A DNA stretch of 49,135 bases. Source: a virus. Every line of letters begins with the position of its first letter. Positions within the stretch are counted from its first letter, which is position 1. The stretch is from IMG/VR virus record IMGVR_UViG_3300042894_001940, positions 1 to 49,135 of that record; one strand, given 5' to 3'. This document shows positions 30,016 through 38,659 of this stretch, piece by piece. A program made the translations under genes and the position numbers. A model generated the notes under the pieces. The model ran no database searches, had not been told where the DNA came from, and saw only the letters and a list, made by a program, of their open reading frames with translations.

Positions 30016-30489
30016 TCAACGTGAATAGTAGTTAACAGTAAACTGATCAAATTCTCTGACATTGTACTTTTCGAATTCCATTGGAACGTTGAACGTAATA
30101 TCACCTTTGACTTCCAACTTCATTCTTGATACAATAGCAATCCTACAGTAATCTACAAGAGCAAAATATACTTCTCCACCACCACAAATCATAAAACTTA
30201 ATGTTGGATTGCGTTGAGTATAAGTCAAGAAATTATCAATAGTCATTGTAGTGAATCCTGCCAATTCGTAACTTGGATCTCTACTTAATACAATACAATC
30301 ACGACCAGGCAATTTACCAGTAGTTTCGGCAGTAATCCTACCCATCACAATAACAGAACCCATTGTAGTGTCTCTGAAGTGTTTAAGTTCTTCTCGGCAA
30401 TGCCACAACATACCAGTAGTACAAGAATCCCCAATAACACCAAATTTTGCTACAGCAGCAATCAGGTATAGATTATCAAATGGCTTCAT
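30016..30489 (-). CDS. frd: Dihydrofolate reductase
   Basis: The 157-residue protein has the DHFR fold markers LYLIAAVAKFGVIGD, VIVMGRITAETTGKLPGRDC (NADPH site) and SFMICGGGEVY. It regenerates tetrahydrofolate used by the adjacent thymidylate synthase. Overlap of 4 bases with td and same order as T4 td-frd. Catalytic acid position is not certain from reading alone. Confidence 0.88.
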   Translation of the reverse strand: MKPFDNLYLIAAVAKFGVIGDSCTTGMLWHCREELKHFRDTTMGSVIVMGRITAETTGKLPGRDCIVLSRDPSYELAGFTTMTIDNFLTYTQRNPTLSFMICGGGEVYFALVDYCRIAIVSRMKLEVKGDITFNVPMEFEKYNVREFDQFTVNYYSR

Positions 30490-31475
30490 ACAGCAACCTC
30501 AGCCTTTATTGTACCATGAGAACGATATCCCATCAACTCATAACTGTACTCATAAATCTCATCGATGGAATTATAATTATCTTTGAACACTAAGGAGGGA
30601 ATTCCATACTCAGTCAGATTTCTCGATAATAATTCTTTAGCTTGAGCAACGTGATTATTATACAAATGAACATCACCAAACGAGATTACTAATTGATCAG
30701 GAAGCATATTAGTAATATTGCCAATGATTTCTGTCAGTAAAGCATAGGATGCGATGTTGAACGGAGCGCCCAAGAATATATCACACGATCTTTGGTACAA
30801 ATGACACGATAATGCATATTTAGGAACTCCTACATTATCCATAAGATGTTCATAATCTCGGTCGTAACCTAACCCATAATGAACTCCAAGATGTTTCTGT
30901 ACATAAAGAATAGCACGTTCACTAAATGGAATTTCTCTTACCCCAAATTGTACAAAAGCATGACAAGGAGCAAGAGCCATTTTTCCTTGCTGAACATTCT
31001 CTTGAGGAGACAAAGACTCATCAGGAAGATCGGCCACATTCCAAGCTGAAATAATGTGACGTCTGCTAAACGGTCTTTCTTTCAATCCCTTAATCAGATT
31101 ATCGATTTGATCAATTCCGTCCATCGACTCCTCAGGCATATTAGGAATTGGCACACCACCCCAATTCCTAAATTGCTTACCATAAATCGGCCCAAGAGAA
31201 CCATCTTCAGTAGCCCACTCTTCCCATATAGTAGGCTTATCATTACCATTCAATTTCCGAAGCTCTTCATTGTTTGTATACCCATTCAAGAACCAAAGAA
31301 GCTCATTTGAGATTGCTTTGAATGAAGTAAACTTGCCAGTAAGCAATGGAAATCCATGTTGAAGATTAAATTTGATTTGCTCTCCAAATAATGACGAGGT
31401 ACCTACTCCTGTCCTGTCATTAGCAGAATTACCTGTATCTAATATTTTCTGAAGAAGATCATAATATTGTTTCAT
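30486..31475 (-). CDS. td: Thymidylate synthase
   Basis: A 329-residue ThyA-type enzyme: NDRTGVGTSSLFG (phosphate loop Arg), ELLWFLNG, PIYGKQFRNW, RRHIISAWNVADL, and catalytic Cys in LAPCHAFVQF, then YQRSCDIFLGAPFNIASYALL and HLYNNH. It methylates dUMP to dTMP. No intron or intein is present, in contrast to T4 td. Confidence 0.97.
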   Translation of the reverse strand: MKQYYDLLQKILDTGNSANDRTGVGTSSLFGEQIKFNLQHGFPLLTGKFTSFKAISNELLWFLNGYTNNEELRKLNGNDKPTIWEEWATEDGSLGPIYGKQFRNWGGVPIPNMPEESMDGIDQIDNLIKGLKERPFSRRHIISAWNVADLPDESLSPQENVQQGKMALAPCHAFVQFGVREIPFSERAILYVQKHLGVHYGLGYDRDYEHLMDNVGVPKYALSCHLYQRSCDIFLGAPFNIASYALLTEIIGNITNMLPDQLVISFGDVHLYNNHVAQAKELLSRNLTEYGIPSLVFKDNYNSIDEIYEYSYELMGYRSHGTIKAEVAV

Positions 31476-31666
31476 CGTTTAACCTGTGCAAAATCTAAAA
31501 GTGTTTTTACTTGTTCTACTGGGATAATCAAATCACCATACTCATCTGTATTGCCTGATGCTATTGCTTTAACAATAGGTTCTAAATCTACGTACCGTAC
31601 CCAATAACCATCATCAATGGATTCTTCCATTAGATGGATACCAGTGTTTAGTTTGAATCTTCTCAC
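31472..31666 (-). CDS. Unknown 64-residue protein
   Basis: Soluble acidic protein (MRRFKLNTGIHLMEESIDDG) overlapping td by 4 bases. No family recognised. Confidence 0.65.
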   Translation of the reverse strand: MRRFKLNTGIHLMEESIDDGYWVRYVDLEPIVKAIASGNTDEYGDLIIPVEQVKTLLDFAQVKR

Positions 31667-31914
31667 ACCCCTTCTCCATAAAGTTTTTTAATTTCATCAT
31701 ACCGTGATAATGGCCATACAGCTTCGAACTCATCATTATCGAGCTTATCTATCTTGAACTTGAGTACTTCAGCGTAATATTTTCCTGCACGTTCATCCGG
31801 TACTTGTTCAGCAACTTCAATTGCTAATTCTGCATTAGTAAAAACTCCAACCACGTAAGAATGTCTTTCACGGTCACCAAATCGATAAGCAGTTACAACA
31901 TATACATTAGCCAT
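31663..31914 (-). CDS. Paralogue of the protein at 11532
   Basis: 83 residues, MANVYVVTAYRFGDRERHSY, with the shared VVxAxRxGDRExHSYVxGxF block and longer C-terminus. Function unknown. It overlaps its neighbours by 1-4 bases. Confidence 0.7.
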   Translation of the reverse strand: MANVYVVTAYRFGDRERHSYVVGVFTNAELAIEVAEQVPDERAGKYYAEVLKFKIDKLDNDEFEAVWPLSRYDEIKKLYGEGV

Positions 31915-32099
31915 TAGTATTCTCCAAGTTTAAGTTCATTGCCATCAACATCGAACCAACAAGTATCACTGTAATAAGGATCTAATTCTCCCGCGATGAA
32001 CAACGGTTCCCATCTTCCAGTATCATATGATAAAACTTTAACTTGTGCATCCTGAGGAAGAGTTTGTAGATACGTCATCAATTCAGCTACAGTAGTCAT
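31914..32099 (-). CDS. Conserved phage protein, 61 residues
   Basis: MTTVAELMTYLQTLPQDAQV with VKVLSYDTGRWEPL, a pattern seen in many small phage proteins. Function unknown. Confidence 0.65.
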   Translation of the reverse strand: MTTVAELMTYLQTLPQDAQVKVLSYDTGRWEPLFIAGELDPYYSDTCWFDVDGNELKLGEY

Positions 32100-32338
32100 T
32101 ATTTTTCTCCAAAGTGTTCAGATATAACATCTCTTGCTTGCCATACACCATGTTTAATTCCAGTATGGTATACATTGTCACAAGATAATTTTTCTTGTTC
32201 TTCCTCGATAACCCTCATACATTCTTGAATAATCAATTCAGCAAACTTTTCGACGTCCCGAGTCAAGTTAGAAGTATTCCATCCGTCATCATCAAGCAGT
32301 TTAACCTGGTAAGCAAGTTCTTTAATTTTGTCTTTCAT
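32099..32338 (-). CDS. Conserved phage protein, 79 residues
   Basis: ATG at 32338 follows AGGAG. MKDKIKELAYQVKLLDDDGW with VEKFAELIIQECMRVIEEEQ is a widespread phage pattern. Function unknown. Confidence 0.75.
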   Translation of the reverse strand: MKDKIKELAYQVKLLDDDGWNTSNLTRDVEKFAELIIQECMRVIEEEQEKLSCDNVYHTGIKHGVWQARDVISEHFGEK

Positions 32339-32348
32339 CTCAGTTCTC

Positions 32349-32570
32349 CTAGCAATCGTTAGAACATTTACGGATTTCTTCAAGTGTATAGACTCCGCCA
32401 TTGACGATAACCATCAGGCCAATCTTGGTGTTGAATACTTTGAAATATGAATTCTTAGTGGTTTGATAAATGATTCCACTAGTAAGAACAGCACCGATGA
32501 TCAATCCATAAACAGCAAATAGGATGTTGGTTTTGAAAGCAGGATTTGCTTTGGTGATTTTTGATAGCAT
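32349..32570 (-). CDS. Membrane protein, 73 residues
   Basis: One span (about 15-36, ILFAVYGLIIGAVLTSGIIY). First gene behind promoter copy 10 with GAGGAATTATATC leader. Three Cys in total, two near the C-terminus. Confidence 0.65.
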   Translation of the reverse strand: MLSKITKANPAFKTNILFAVYGLIIGAVLTSGIIYQTTKNSYFKVFNTKIGLMVIVNGGVYTLEEIRKCSNDC

Positions 32571-32605
32571 GATATAATTCCTCGTCAAAATAATAATATA
32601 AGGCT

Positions 32606-32633
32606 ATTATCAACGATAATAGCCAGAAGTCAA
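32606..32633 (-). promoter_or_regulatory. Repeated early promoter, copy 10
   Basis: Minus-strand TTGACT (32628-32633), 16 bases, GATAAT (32606-32611). A perfect 10-bp stem GGCTATTATC / GATAATAGCC covers spacer and -10. Confidence 0.8.
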
Positions 32634-32636
32634 CTT

Positions 32637-32915
32637 TTAAAACTTGATATTGGTCCAAAAGTGTTTTTTTATTTTCCACTTTTCAACAACTGGCTTACCC
32701 ATATCATCAATACCAGTGCAAATGTAAGCTACAGTTTTCTTGATGTTAGCAAATCTAACAGAACCATCACAGATTGCAATCTCAAATTTGAATCCATTAT
32801 CAATACCCCAAGTTCCTTGACCTTCAGCTTTACCTTCACTAACTCTGTATTCGAAATTAGCAAAACCATTACTGAATAATCCACCTTCTTTTACTGCATC
32901 GTTGAAATAAGCCAT
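32637..32915 (-). CDS. Unknown early protein, 92 residues
   Basis: Beta-rich soluble protein (MAYFNDAVKEGGLFSNGFAN), first gene behind promoter copy 11 with the repeated leader. No family recognised. Confidence 0.7.
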   Translation of the reverse strand: MAYFNDAVKEGGLFSNGFANFEYRVSEGKAEGQGTWGIDNGFKFEIAICDGSVRFANIKKTVAYICTGIDDMGKPVVEKWKIKKHFWTNIKF

Positions 32916-32970
32916 TTTATAATTCCTCTTCAAGTTTAAATTTGTTAACCCGATTGGTTAACTTACGGCT

Positions 32971-32998
32971 ATTATCCTTGATTATAAGAAAAGGTCAA
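32971..32998 (-). promoter_or_regulatory. Repeated early promoter, copy 11
   Basis: Minus-strand TTGACC (32993-32998), 16 bases, GATAAT (32971-32976), AGCCGTAAGTTAACC. A perfect GTTAACC dyad follows at 32944-32962. Confidence 0.85.
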
Positions 32999-33071
32999 CA
33001 GGCAAATGAAAATAAATTTCGACATAAATACTTTTGAGGGATAGCATAGGGATATGCTTGGACAAGGACGT

Positions 33072-33524
33072 TCACACTAATTTTACCACAATTCCAGCTT
33101 CATCAAACATTTCTTTAGATTTCAAATACGAATCGTACCAGTTTGGTCTATCCAATAACGATTTTCTGCATATAAACACTTCTTTGATTCCTACCTGTAT
33201 AATGCCTTTAGCACACTCGTGACAGATTGGTAATCCATATACGTACAATGAAGCACCATCCAACGATATACCATTATACGTAGCATTATAAATCATGTTC
33301 TGTTCTGCATGAACCACATACTGATATTTCGATTCACGGTTGTTCAATCTTTCTTCAGTGTCATCTATACCTCTTGGAAATCCATTATAGCCTGTAGATA
33401 GGATTTGTCGTTTGGATCCTACTGCTACTGCACCAATCTTCCTTGATGGGTCTTTCGACCAAGTAGATACTAACTCAGCCATCTCCATAAATCTTTCATT
33501 CCAACTAGGTTGTTTTATAAGCAT
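33072..33524 (-). CDS. cd: dCMP deaminase
   Basis: ATG at 33524, with AGGAG ten bases upstream, is chosen over a longer frame. The 150-residue protein has zinc motifs HAEQN (His ligand and catalytic Glu) and LPICHECAKGII (two Cys ligands), and GYNGFPRGI typical of dCMP deaminases. It makes dUMP for thymidylate synthase. Overlap of 20 bases with the upstream gene. Confidence 0.93.
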   Translation of the reverse strand: MLIKQPSWNERFMEMAELVSTWSKDPSRKIGAVAVGSKRQILSTGYNGFPRGIDDTEERLNNRESKYQYVVHAEQNMIYNATYNGISLDGASLYVYGLPICHECAKGIIQVGIKEVFICRKSLLDRPNWYDSYLKSKEMFDEAGIVVKLV

Positions 33525-34482
33525 ACTCGATGGCTCCTGATGCTTCTCTGTGTAGTGGTCTTTTTGCATAGCAATTTGATGTGTTTCTGTCTAGTTGTCT
33601 AATAAGCTCTTCTAATTGATGAGCAGTGAGTGGATACTTTCTTTTGATTGCATTACAAGCAATACTAGCCATAATCTTATAAATCATCCGATATCTTCCT
33701 GTACCATCAGTACGAGCAATAGAAACGTATTCTGATATCAGTTTCTTATTAACAAATGGACAATCTTCATATGAGGTCCAAGTATAGTTCTTATCGGCCG
33801 CTTCTAAAAGCATATCCTGTCTCTGAGCAACAATCATCTTCTGTATATCGGGAGGCATTTGTTCCAATAGAGTCAAAGGTCCTCTAGGCTGTTCAAATTG
33901 ATGCTTAATCATTAACTCAGTAGGATTAATGAATGAACCAACATTGGTGAATATAAAGTTATGAGCATCAGGATACGTTGCAGGAACGTAATACATTCTG
34001 GATAAGTCTTTAGTCTGTCCATCACCAAGATCATCAAATTCTTTATTCAAAGAGAACCAGAAGTGTTTGATTTTATCTTTGCTGACAGAATGAGTTAATG
34101 GAAATACTAATCTGAATTTTGGATATTCTGGTTTTGAACTAGAAGTAGAATAGCAGACGTAGTAATACTCACCAAATTTATTTTTCAATTCTTGTTCAAG
34201 ATTGCCTTCAAATTGGTGGTTATCGATATCAAGAGCAGCCCAACCTGACCATTCAATTACAGCATCATTCGATCTTGTTGTATCTGGTTTGTATGTTGCT
34301 GGAGTAATTAAAGGAGAAGCCTTTACACCCTTAGGTGCTCGGAATTCTCCTTTCTTTAACTTATACCCAGGAATTCTAGCCATACTATACAACATCTTCT
34401 CAAAAGAATCCCACGTGTCGTGCTGTAACTGCTTATGAGTCTTGTTATCATAAATCGAACTAAAAGCAGTTAGTGAGTACAT
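33505..34482 (-). CDS. Possible primase-polymerase-like protein
   Basis: This 325-residue protein contains WAALDIDNHQ, a DxD-type metal motif (around residues 83-92), then YSTSSSKPEYPKFRLVFPL and DLSRMYYVPATY, an order reminiscent of archaeo-eukaryotic primase-polymerase folds and phage replication proteins with a helical C-terminal domain. No T4 gp61 gene is visible in the window, but a lone zinc domain of primase type is at 48596. The assignment is tentative. Confidence 0.4.
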   Translation of the reverse strand: MYSLTAFSSIYDNKTHKQLQHDTWDSFEKMLYSMARIPGYKLKKGEFRAPKGVKASPLITPATYKPDTTRSNDAVIEWSGWAALDIDNHQFEGNLEQELKNKFGEYYYVCYSTSSSKPEYPKFRLVFPLTHSVSKDKIKHFWFSLNKEFDDLGDGQTKDLSRMYYVPATYPDAHNFIFTNVGSFINPTELMIKHQFEQPRGPLTLLEQMPPDIQKMIVAQRQDMLLEAADKNYTWTSYEDCPFVNKKLISEYVSIARTDGTGRYRMIYKIMASIACNAIKRKYPLTAHQLEELIRQLDRNTSNCYAKRPLHREASGAIEYAYKTT

Positions 34483-34907
34483 TATGAAGTATAATCCACA
34501 GTATTAATGAATACTACTTTACTAAGCAAACCTACATTGTCTTCATGAGTAGGAGCAATCCACCCTTCTGGTTTGATTAAATTGGGAAGATCGAGTGGAT
34601 TAGTAGATTCTGGTTCTAGTTGACGTTCTTTGGCCATATTAGACGCGATCACTCTATCCCAAGCCTCATACGTATCAACTCCAAGAGCATCCAATGAAGA
34701 AACACATTCGAAACAAAGATTAATCAACGAACTTACTACTGCTTCAGCATTCTTAGCATCAGAGAACTTTTCAAACTCTCGTTCGATATTTCGTGATTTG
34801 AATCTCAAGAAGAATGCTAGTTGATTAGGAGTAAGTTCATTCATTGTAGTATTCACATCAAACTTATCATGCATATCTTCAATATCCAAACACCAGTTTG
34901 CACTCAT
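34482..34907 (-). CDS. MazG-like nucleotide pyrophosphohydrolase-type protein
   Basis: The 141-residue helical protein has the segment LINLCFECVSSLDALGVDTY, AWDRVIASNMAKER and LIKPEGWIAPTHEDNVGLL, as in all-alpha NTP pyrophosphatase-like proteins of marine phages. Possible roles are nucleotide pool cleaning or ppGpp effects. Catalytic acidic residues are not clear. Abuts the next gene by one base. Confidence 0.55.
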   Translation of the reverse strand: MSANWCLDIEDMHDKFDVNTTMNELTPNQLAFFLRFKSRNIEREFEKFSDAKNAEAVVSSLINLCFECVSSLDALGVDTYEAWDRVIASNMAKERQLEPESTNPLDLPNLIKPEGWIAPTHEDNVGLLSKVVFINTVDYTS

Positions 34908-34927
34908 TATATTCTCCCAAAAATAAT

Positions 34928-34978
34928 ATTATATCACAATTCTCTAAAATTTCAACTTACCACACAAGATAAGTTGAA
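34928..34978 (-). promoter_or_regulatory. Extended -10 promoter with overlapping hairpin
   Basis: Minus-strand TTGAAA (34950-34955), 16 bases, TATAAT (34928-34933) with TG extension (TGTGATATAATA). The arms TTCAACTTA (34951-34959) and TAAGTTGAA (34970-34978) form a hairpin whose downstream arm carries the -35; it may also terminate the upstream operon. Confidence 0.65.
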
Positions 34979-35006
34979 ATCTTTACTAACCAAACATGAA
35001 TCGATT

Positions 35007-35558
35007 CTAAGCGACTAGCTTTTTTGGTCTGCCTCTTGTTTTCCCAGAGACTGGTTGGGTCAATTCTGACTTTGGGATTGGTGCTGGCATGACCTCCTTA
35101 TTCTTCACAGAATTTCTATACTCAGTTTCATCAATTCCGTGTGGCCAAATAAAGAATCCAGCATCGACAACTTTGTCCAAGGTGATATTGGGAAATATAC
35201 TTGGAATACTTTGGTCTTTTACTGCTATCACTAATTTTGCTTCAGCAGGATGTACTTCTTCTAATAATTGAATGAACAATTGCTCTCTTCTAAGTTTGTT
35301 TATATCGGCTCTCAGAAATCTATCAAATTTCTTAATCTCCATCCATAAGTTTGCTTTGACCATTCCTACAGGAGCAGCATCTTCTCTATAAGGAGGAGTT
35401 CCTTCAGGTAATAACCACTTACCTTTAGGAATGAACCCATACCCAAACAACAACTTCAAAATCTCGTTAGACGAGTTATCTTTCAATAACTGAAGTGTAT
35501 CTCCATCATTAAAGCGTTGAAGCATTTCTACTACAGTCTCACGTTTATTCAATTCCAT
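35007..35558 (-). CDS. Conserved T4-like phage protein with AT-hook-like tail
   Basis: The 183-residue protein resembles a conserved marine phage family (possibly DUF6433): KETVVEMLQ-type N-terminus, LLFGYGFIPKGKWLLPEGTP, and a basic SGKTRGRPKKLVA tail like an AT hook. DNA binding is plausible. It is beside rnh in the replication region. Confidence 0.5.
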   Translation of the reverse strand: MELNKRETVVEMLQRFNDGDTLQLLKDNSSNEILKLLFGYGFIPKGKWLLPEGTPPYREDAAPVGMVKANLWMEIKKFDRFLRADINKLRREQLFIQLLEEVHPAEAKLVIAVKDQSIPSIFPNITLDKVVDAGFFIWPHGIDETEYRNSVKNKEVMPAPIPKSELTQPVSGKTRGRPKKLVA

Positions 35559-35566
35559 ATTCCTTC

Positions 35567-36475
35567 CTAAAAATTATCTATTTCATTCAAAAGCAATCTC
35601 ATCTTATTCTTCACCAAGTAACCAAAGATTGAATTCTTATTTCCTAATGGCTTATCGCCAAAAGCAGTAATAATATTATCATTGATTTCTTGAGGTATCT
35701 TATCGAATGAGATTAGCAACTCATTCCGTTGCCAATTACGTTTTTCTTCATCAGTATTACAAGCCTCAATTCCTAACTTGATAAATTGTTCTAGTCTATC
35801 CTTCTTCATTGCTTTCTGTCTAATACTATCAGCAAGACTATTATCTATACTAAGTATGTTTGGAATACCATCTCCAGAATCACCACAAGCAATATGCTCA
35901 TTAATGAATTCAGGAACGCTCTTAGGTTTCTCTACATACTTTTTGAATAGAGGACTGTACTGTCTAATGTTTGCGTATCTATGTAGTTGCTTGAAATCTT
36001 TATCTGAACTAATGATCAGAGTCTTCTTAGGAATTGGTTCGAGTCCTCCTTCAGTAAGATAATTGTCCTGAGTCCATTTACATAAGCAAGCAATAACATC
36101 ATCAGCTTCTGTTCTATCAAGTACGATTACTTTATATGGGAAATGAGCTTTCAATTCATCCCTAGTCTCGTTTAATACATCAAACACAAACTTCCAGTCC
36201 AGGTTAGATGCATCCCGTTTCTTCTTTCTACCAGATTTATAATAAGCAAACTCAGCCTTTCTCCAATAATTGGTACCATCACAAGCAAGTACAATATCAG
36301 AACCATATTCTCCCTCAAACTTCTTTTTGTTGGCCAAGATACTAGAGATGACAGTATGCTTAATAATGTTACGATTCTGTTCCAGATCAGATGAAAACTC
36401 CTTTTCCATCATGAATACTGAAGCTAATGATATTTGTGAATAGTCGATGATGATCAATTTAGATTCCTTATGCAA
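35567..36475 (-). CDS. rnh: RNase H / 5'-3' flap exonuclease
   Basis: The 302-residue protein has the FEN-family acidic metal sites: IIIDYSQ near the N-terminus, VLACDGTNYWRK, LDRTEADDVIACL and SSDKDFKQL, then CGDSGDGIPNIL. It removes RNA primers and processes flaps at the lagging strand, as T4 Rnh (305 residues) does. It overlaps the upstream gene by 8 bases. Confidence 0.95.
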   Translation of the reverse strand: MHKESKLIIIDYSQISLASVFMMEKEFSSDLEQNRNIIKHTVISSILANKKKFEGEYGSDIVLACDGTNYWRKAEFAYYKSGRKKKRDASNLDWKFVFDVLNETRDELKAHFPYKVIVLDRTEADDVIACLCKWTQDNYLTEGGLEPIPKKTLIISSDKDFKQLHRYANIRQYSPLFKKYVEKPKSVPEFINEHIACGDSGDGIPNILSIDNSLADSIRQKAMKKDRLEQFIKLGIEACNTDEEKRNWQRNELLISFDKIPQEINDNIITAFGDKPLGNKNSIFGYLVKNKMRLLLNEIDNF

Positions 36476-37565
36476 ATACTTTTAAAATAATAACATTCTC
36501 ATTAGTACGACCAGTAACAGAATGAGCTTTGGATTTCATATCTTGGAACAACTTCCCAAGTTCTCTCTTACCAAGTTTAGCATACTCTACCAACAGTTCT
36601 GGTTTTCTAATTGCTTTGGAGCAAGATGCCTCAATATCAAATCCTACTATAGAGGAACGACTGACTGAAATTTTGGATCCTTTTACAGCCTTATACATTT
36701 GTAACTTTCTTTTAACAGTATCATACAACCATACTTCCTGACAATCAACAATCTTGACTGGTTTTTCTGATACCAACTTTAGCTCATCAAACTTGGCAAG
36801 AAACTTCAGTAATTTTACAGCTACAGCAGGAGACTTTGGTTTCTTAGTAACAGTAGGCTTCTTAACACTAACCACTTGTTGAGAACACGACATAACCAAA
36901 TCTTTCAATAACTTCAAATATGATTTGATCTGAGTAGATTTCAAATGACCATATCCTTCATTCAATTGTTCACAAGTACCGTTGATAGTCTCTTGTAATT
37001 CATCAATCTGTGCTTTATACACACTAGGAACTAATTTAGCTGCTTGCCCAGTAATAGACTTAGCAGAAGTTTTGAATGAAAAGTTTTTAGGATATCCTTG
37101 CTTAATGAATATATCAATCTCCTCATCAATATCAGCAATGAAGGTTGATAGCTCATCTTTATACTTGTCTTGATTAGAAGCCTTCTTAGGAGCAGACTTG
37201 GTTTTAGTAGATACAACAGAATTCAAAAGCTCTTTGAATTTATTGTTCATGAAAGCAAGTTCGTTAGAATCCAAATACTGATCATTACTAATGAGTCTAG
37301 CAAGAGTACCGACTTGACGGAATGAGGATTCATCAACTTTATTTAATAGTACTTTCTGCTTGTGATCTGTGATGTAAGCCAAAGCCCAAATCTTCTTTTC
37401 GGTATTGGTAGCGTAAATGTTGTACCAGTTGAGAGCTTGAATAAGATCAAGTTTGTATGTTAGAAAACTGATAGTGGGTTCACCTACTCCTTTCACCTTA
37501 GCATTAAGTTTAGCAACTGTTTCTCTACGTTTAGTAGCTCTGTTAGTTTCTGATGCTGTAGCCAT
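36468..37565 (-). CDS. Unknown 365-residue protein
   Basis: Basic protein with helical C-terminal half and central Lys/Pro-rich linker (SVKKPTVTKKPKSPAVAVKL). No enzymatic motif recognised. It is the first gene behind promoter copy 12 and heads the rnh operon. A nucleic-acid-binding role fits the charge but is only inference. Confidence 0.7.
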   Translation of the reverse strand: MATASETNRATKRRETVAKLNAKVKGVGEPTISFLTYKLDLIQALNWYNIYATNTEKKIWALAYITDHKQKVLLNKVDESSFRQVGTLARLISNDQYLDSNELAFMNNKFKELLNSVVSTKTKSAPKKASNQDKYKDELSTFIADIDEEIDIFIKQGYPKNFSFKTSAKSITGQAAKLVPSVYKAQIDELQETINGTCEQLNEGYGHLKSTQIKSYLKLLKDLVMSCSQQVVSVKKPTVTKKPKSPAVAVKLLKFLAKFDELKLVSEKPVKIVDCQEVWLYDTVKRKLQMYKAVKGSKISVSRSSIVGFDIEASCSKAIRKPELLVEYAKLGKRELGKLFQDMKSKAHSVTGRTNENVIILKVFA

Positions 37566-37599
37566 AATATAAATCCTCGTTGATTAAAAATGATGTACC

Positions 37600-37628
37600 A
37601 TTGTCCCACGTCCATGTGGGAATGTCAA
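37600..37628 (-). promoter_or_regulatory. Repeated early promoter, copy 12
   Basis: Minus-strand TTGACA (37623-37628), 17 bases, GACAAT (37600-37605). Spacer dyad TCCCAC / GTGGGA. The AGCCGTAAG box is lost here. Confidence 0.7.
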
Positions 37629-37636
37629 CAATTATT

Positions 37637-38029
37637 TTAATCGCATGATCCACAATCACTAGATGAAGATGAATCAGAACTACAAGCACAATCACAAGAA
37701 CTTGCAGATGATGAGCTGCTAATAATATCATTAGTACTGTATGGGTTGGTTACGACAGTTGAAACTATATTAGCATTAGTAACTACGATAGAATGGTCGA
37801 CTAGACTTTCAGTAACTGGAAACGTAGTTATCGATTTTTTAAAATTCTCACTAAAAGCAATTTTAAGATTACGATTATCTATTTCGAGTCTTTTGAGTTG
37901 CATATCTAAATTTGATATTTTATCTTCTAACTCATTATTCTTACGTTTTAGATTGTCGTACTTAACATGCAGATTAGCAAGATTATTTCCCAACTCTTGT
38001 ATCTTTTTTTCGTTAGTAAACCAGACCAT
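37637..38029 (-). CDS. Coiled-coil protein with Ser/Cys/Asp tail
   Basis: The 130-residue protein has a coiled coil (residues about 8-62) and a low-complexity tail (SSSSSASSCDCACSSD, then SSSSSDCGSCD) with five Cys. This could bind metal or form crosslinks. Function unknown. Confidence 0.7.
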   Translation of the reverse strand: MVWFTNEKKIQELGNNLANLHVKYDNLKRKNNELEDKISNLDMQLKRLEIDNRNLKIAFSENFKKSITTFPVTESLVDHSIVVTNANIVSTVVTNPYSTNDIISSSSSASSCDCACSSDSSSSSDCGSCD

Positions 38030-38033
38030 TTTG

Positions 38034-38111
38034 TTATCCTTTAAATGTATAGAATGTTAACCAAATTCCAGTAGCAATAGTTGCACCAGTTACCATGTAT
38101 AATAAGATCAT
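38034..38111 (-). CDS. 25-residue membrane peptide
   Basis: ATG 38111 with GGAG site; MILLYMVTGATIATGIWLTF is one span. Start overlaps the upstream stop by 4 bases. Confidence 0.5.
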   Translation of the reverse strand: MILLYMVTGATIATGIWLTFYTFKG

Positions 38112-38362
38112 TGTGGTTCTCCATTAATAGAAATTACATTGGCAAAATTGAATGAACGCCATTGTTGAATCTCAGTATCGACTACAGCAATAGCATCAGT
38201 CGAAACTTCTCGTTTACCCTCTTTAGGTTCAGTAGATTCTCTTGCAGGAAATTTAGAAGGATCCAAAGTTCCTATCAATGTTCGTTCAGTACCGTCCTTC
38301 TTAGTGAATACGATTGTAACGTCAGACACTTTAAGTTGGTTCAGTAAGTCTTCTCTAGTCAT
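38108..38362 (-). CDS. DUF2693-like SH3-type protein
   Basis: ATG 38362. The 84-residue protein has VTIVFTKKDGTERTLIGTLD and AIAVVDTEIQQWRSFNFANV, the pattern of DUF2693, an Sm/SH3-like phage domain. Function unknown. Confidence 0.6.
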   Translation of the reverse strand: MTREDLLNQLKVSDVTIVFTKKDGTERTLIGTLDPSKFPARESTEPKEGKREVSTDAIAVVDTEIQQWRSFNFANVISINGEPQ

Positions 38363-38510
38363 TATCAGTATCCAGTTCATATTTCAATTTAGTCAAAGAT
38401 TTCTGTTCACGTTTATAATCAGTTTTCAGCTTGATTACTTTGTGTCTGTACTTTGGGTCAGCTAATTCTGCCTTAACCCAGTTATGCCGATATTCGACTA
38501 TTTCTTCCAT
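38355..38510 (-). CDS. 51-residue charged protein
   Basis: MEEIVEYRHNWVKAELADPK, helical and basic. Overlaps both neighbours by 8-13 bases, which is consistent with coupled translation. Confidence 0.5.
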   Translation of the reverse strand: MEEIVEYRHNWVKAELADPKYRHKVIKLKTDYKREQKSLTKLKYELDTDND

Positions 38511-38659
38511 CGTGTCCACTTGTTACTTCTCCCATGAAAGTACATCTTTTTGTTTCTTCCTGTTAGCATCTTGTGTAATCTATTAGCATTAGCAATACGT
38601 TTAGGAATCCTACAAAATCTATTACCCAACATTCTTAACAGTATATCAATTTTCTTCAT
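38498..38659 (-). CDS. 53-residue basic protein
   Basis: MKKIDILLRMLGNRFCRIPK and a very basic C-terminus (GRNKKMYFHGRSNKWTRWKK). Possibly nucleic-acid binding; inferred from charge only. Confidence 0.5.
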   Translation of the reverse strand: MKKIDILLRMLGNRFCRIPKRIANANRLHKMLTGRNKKMYFHGRSNKWTRWKK

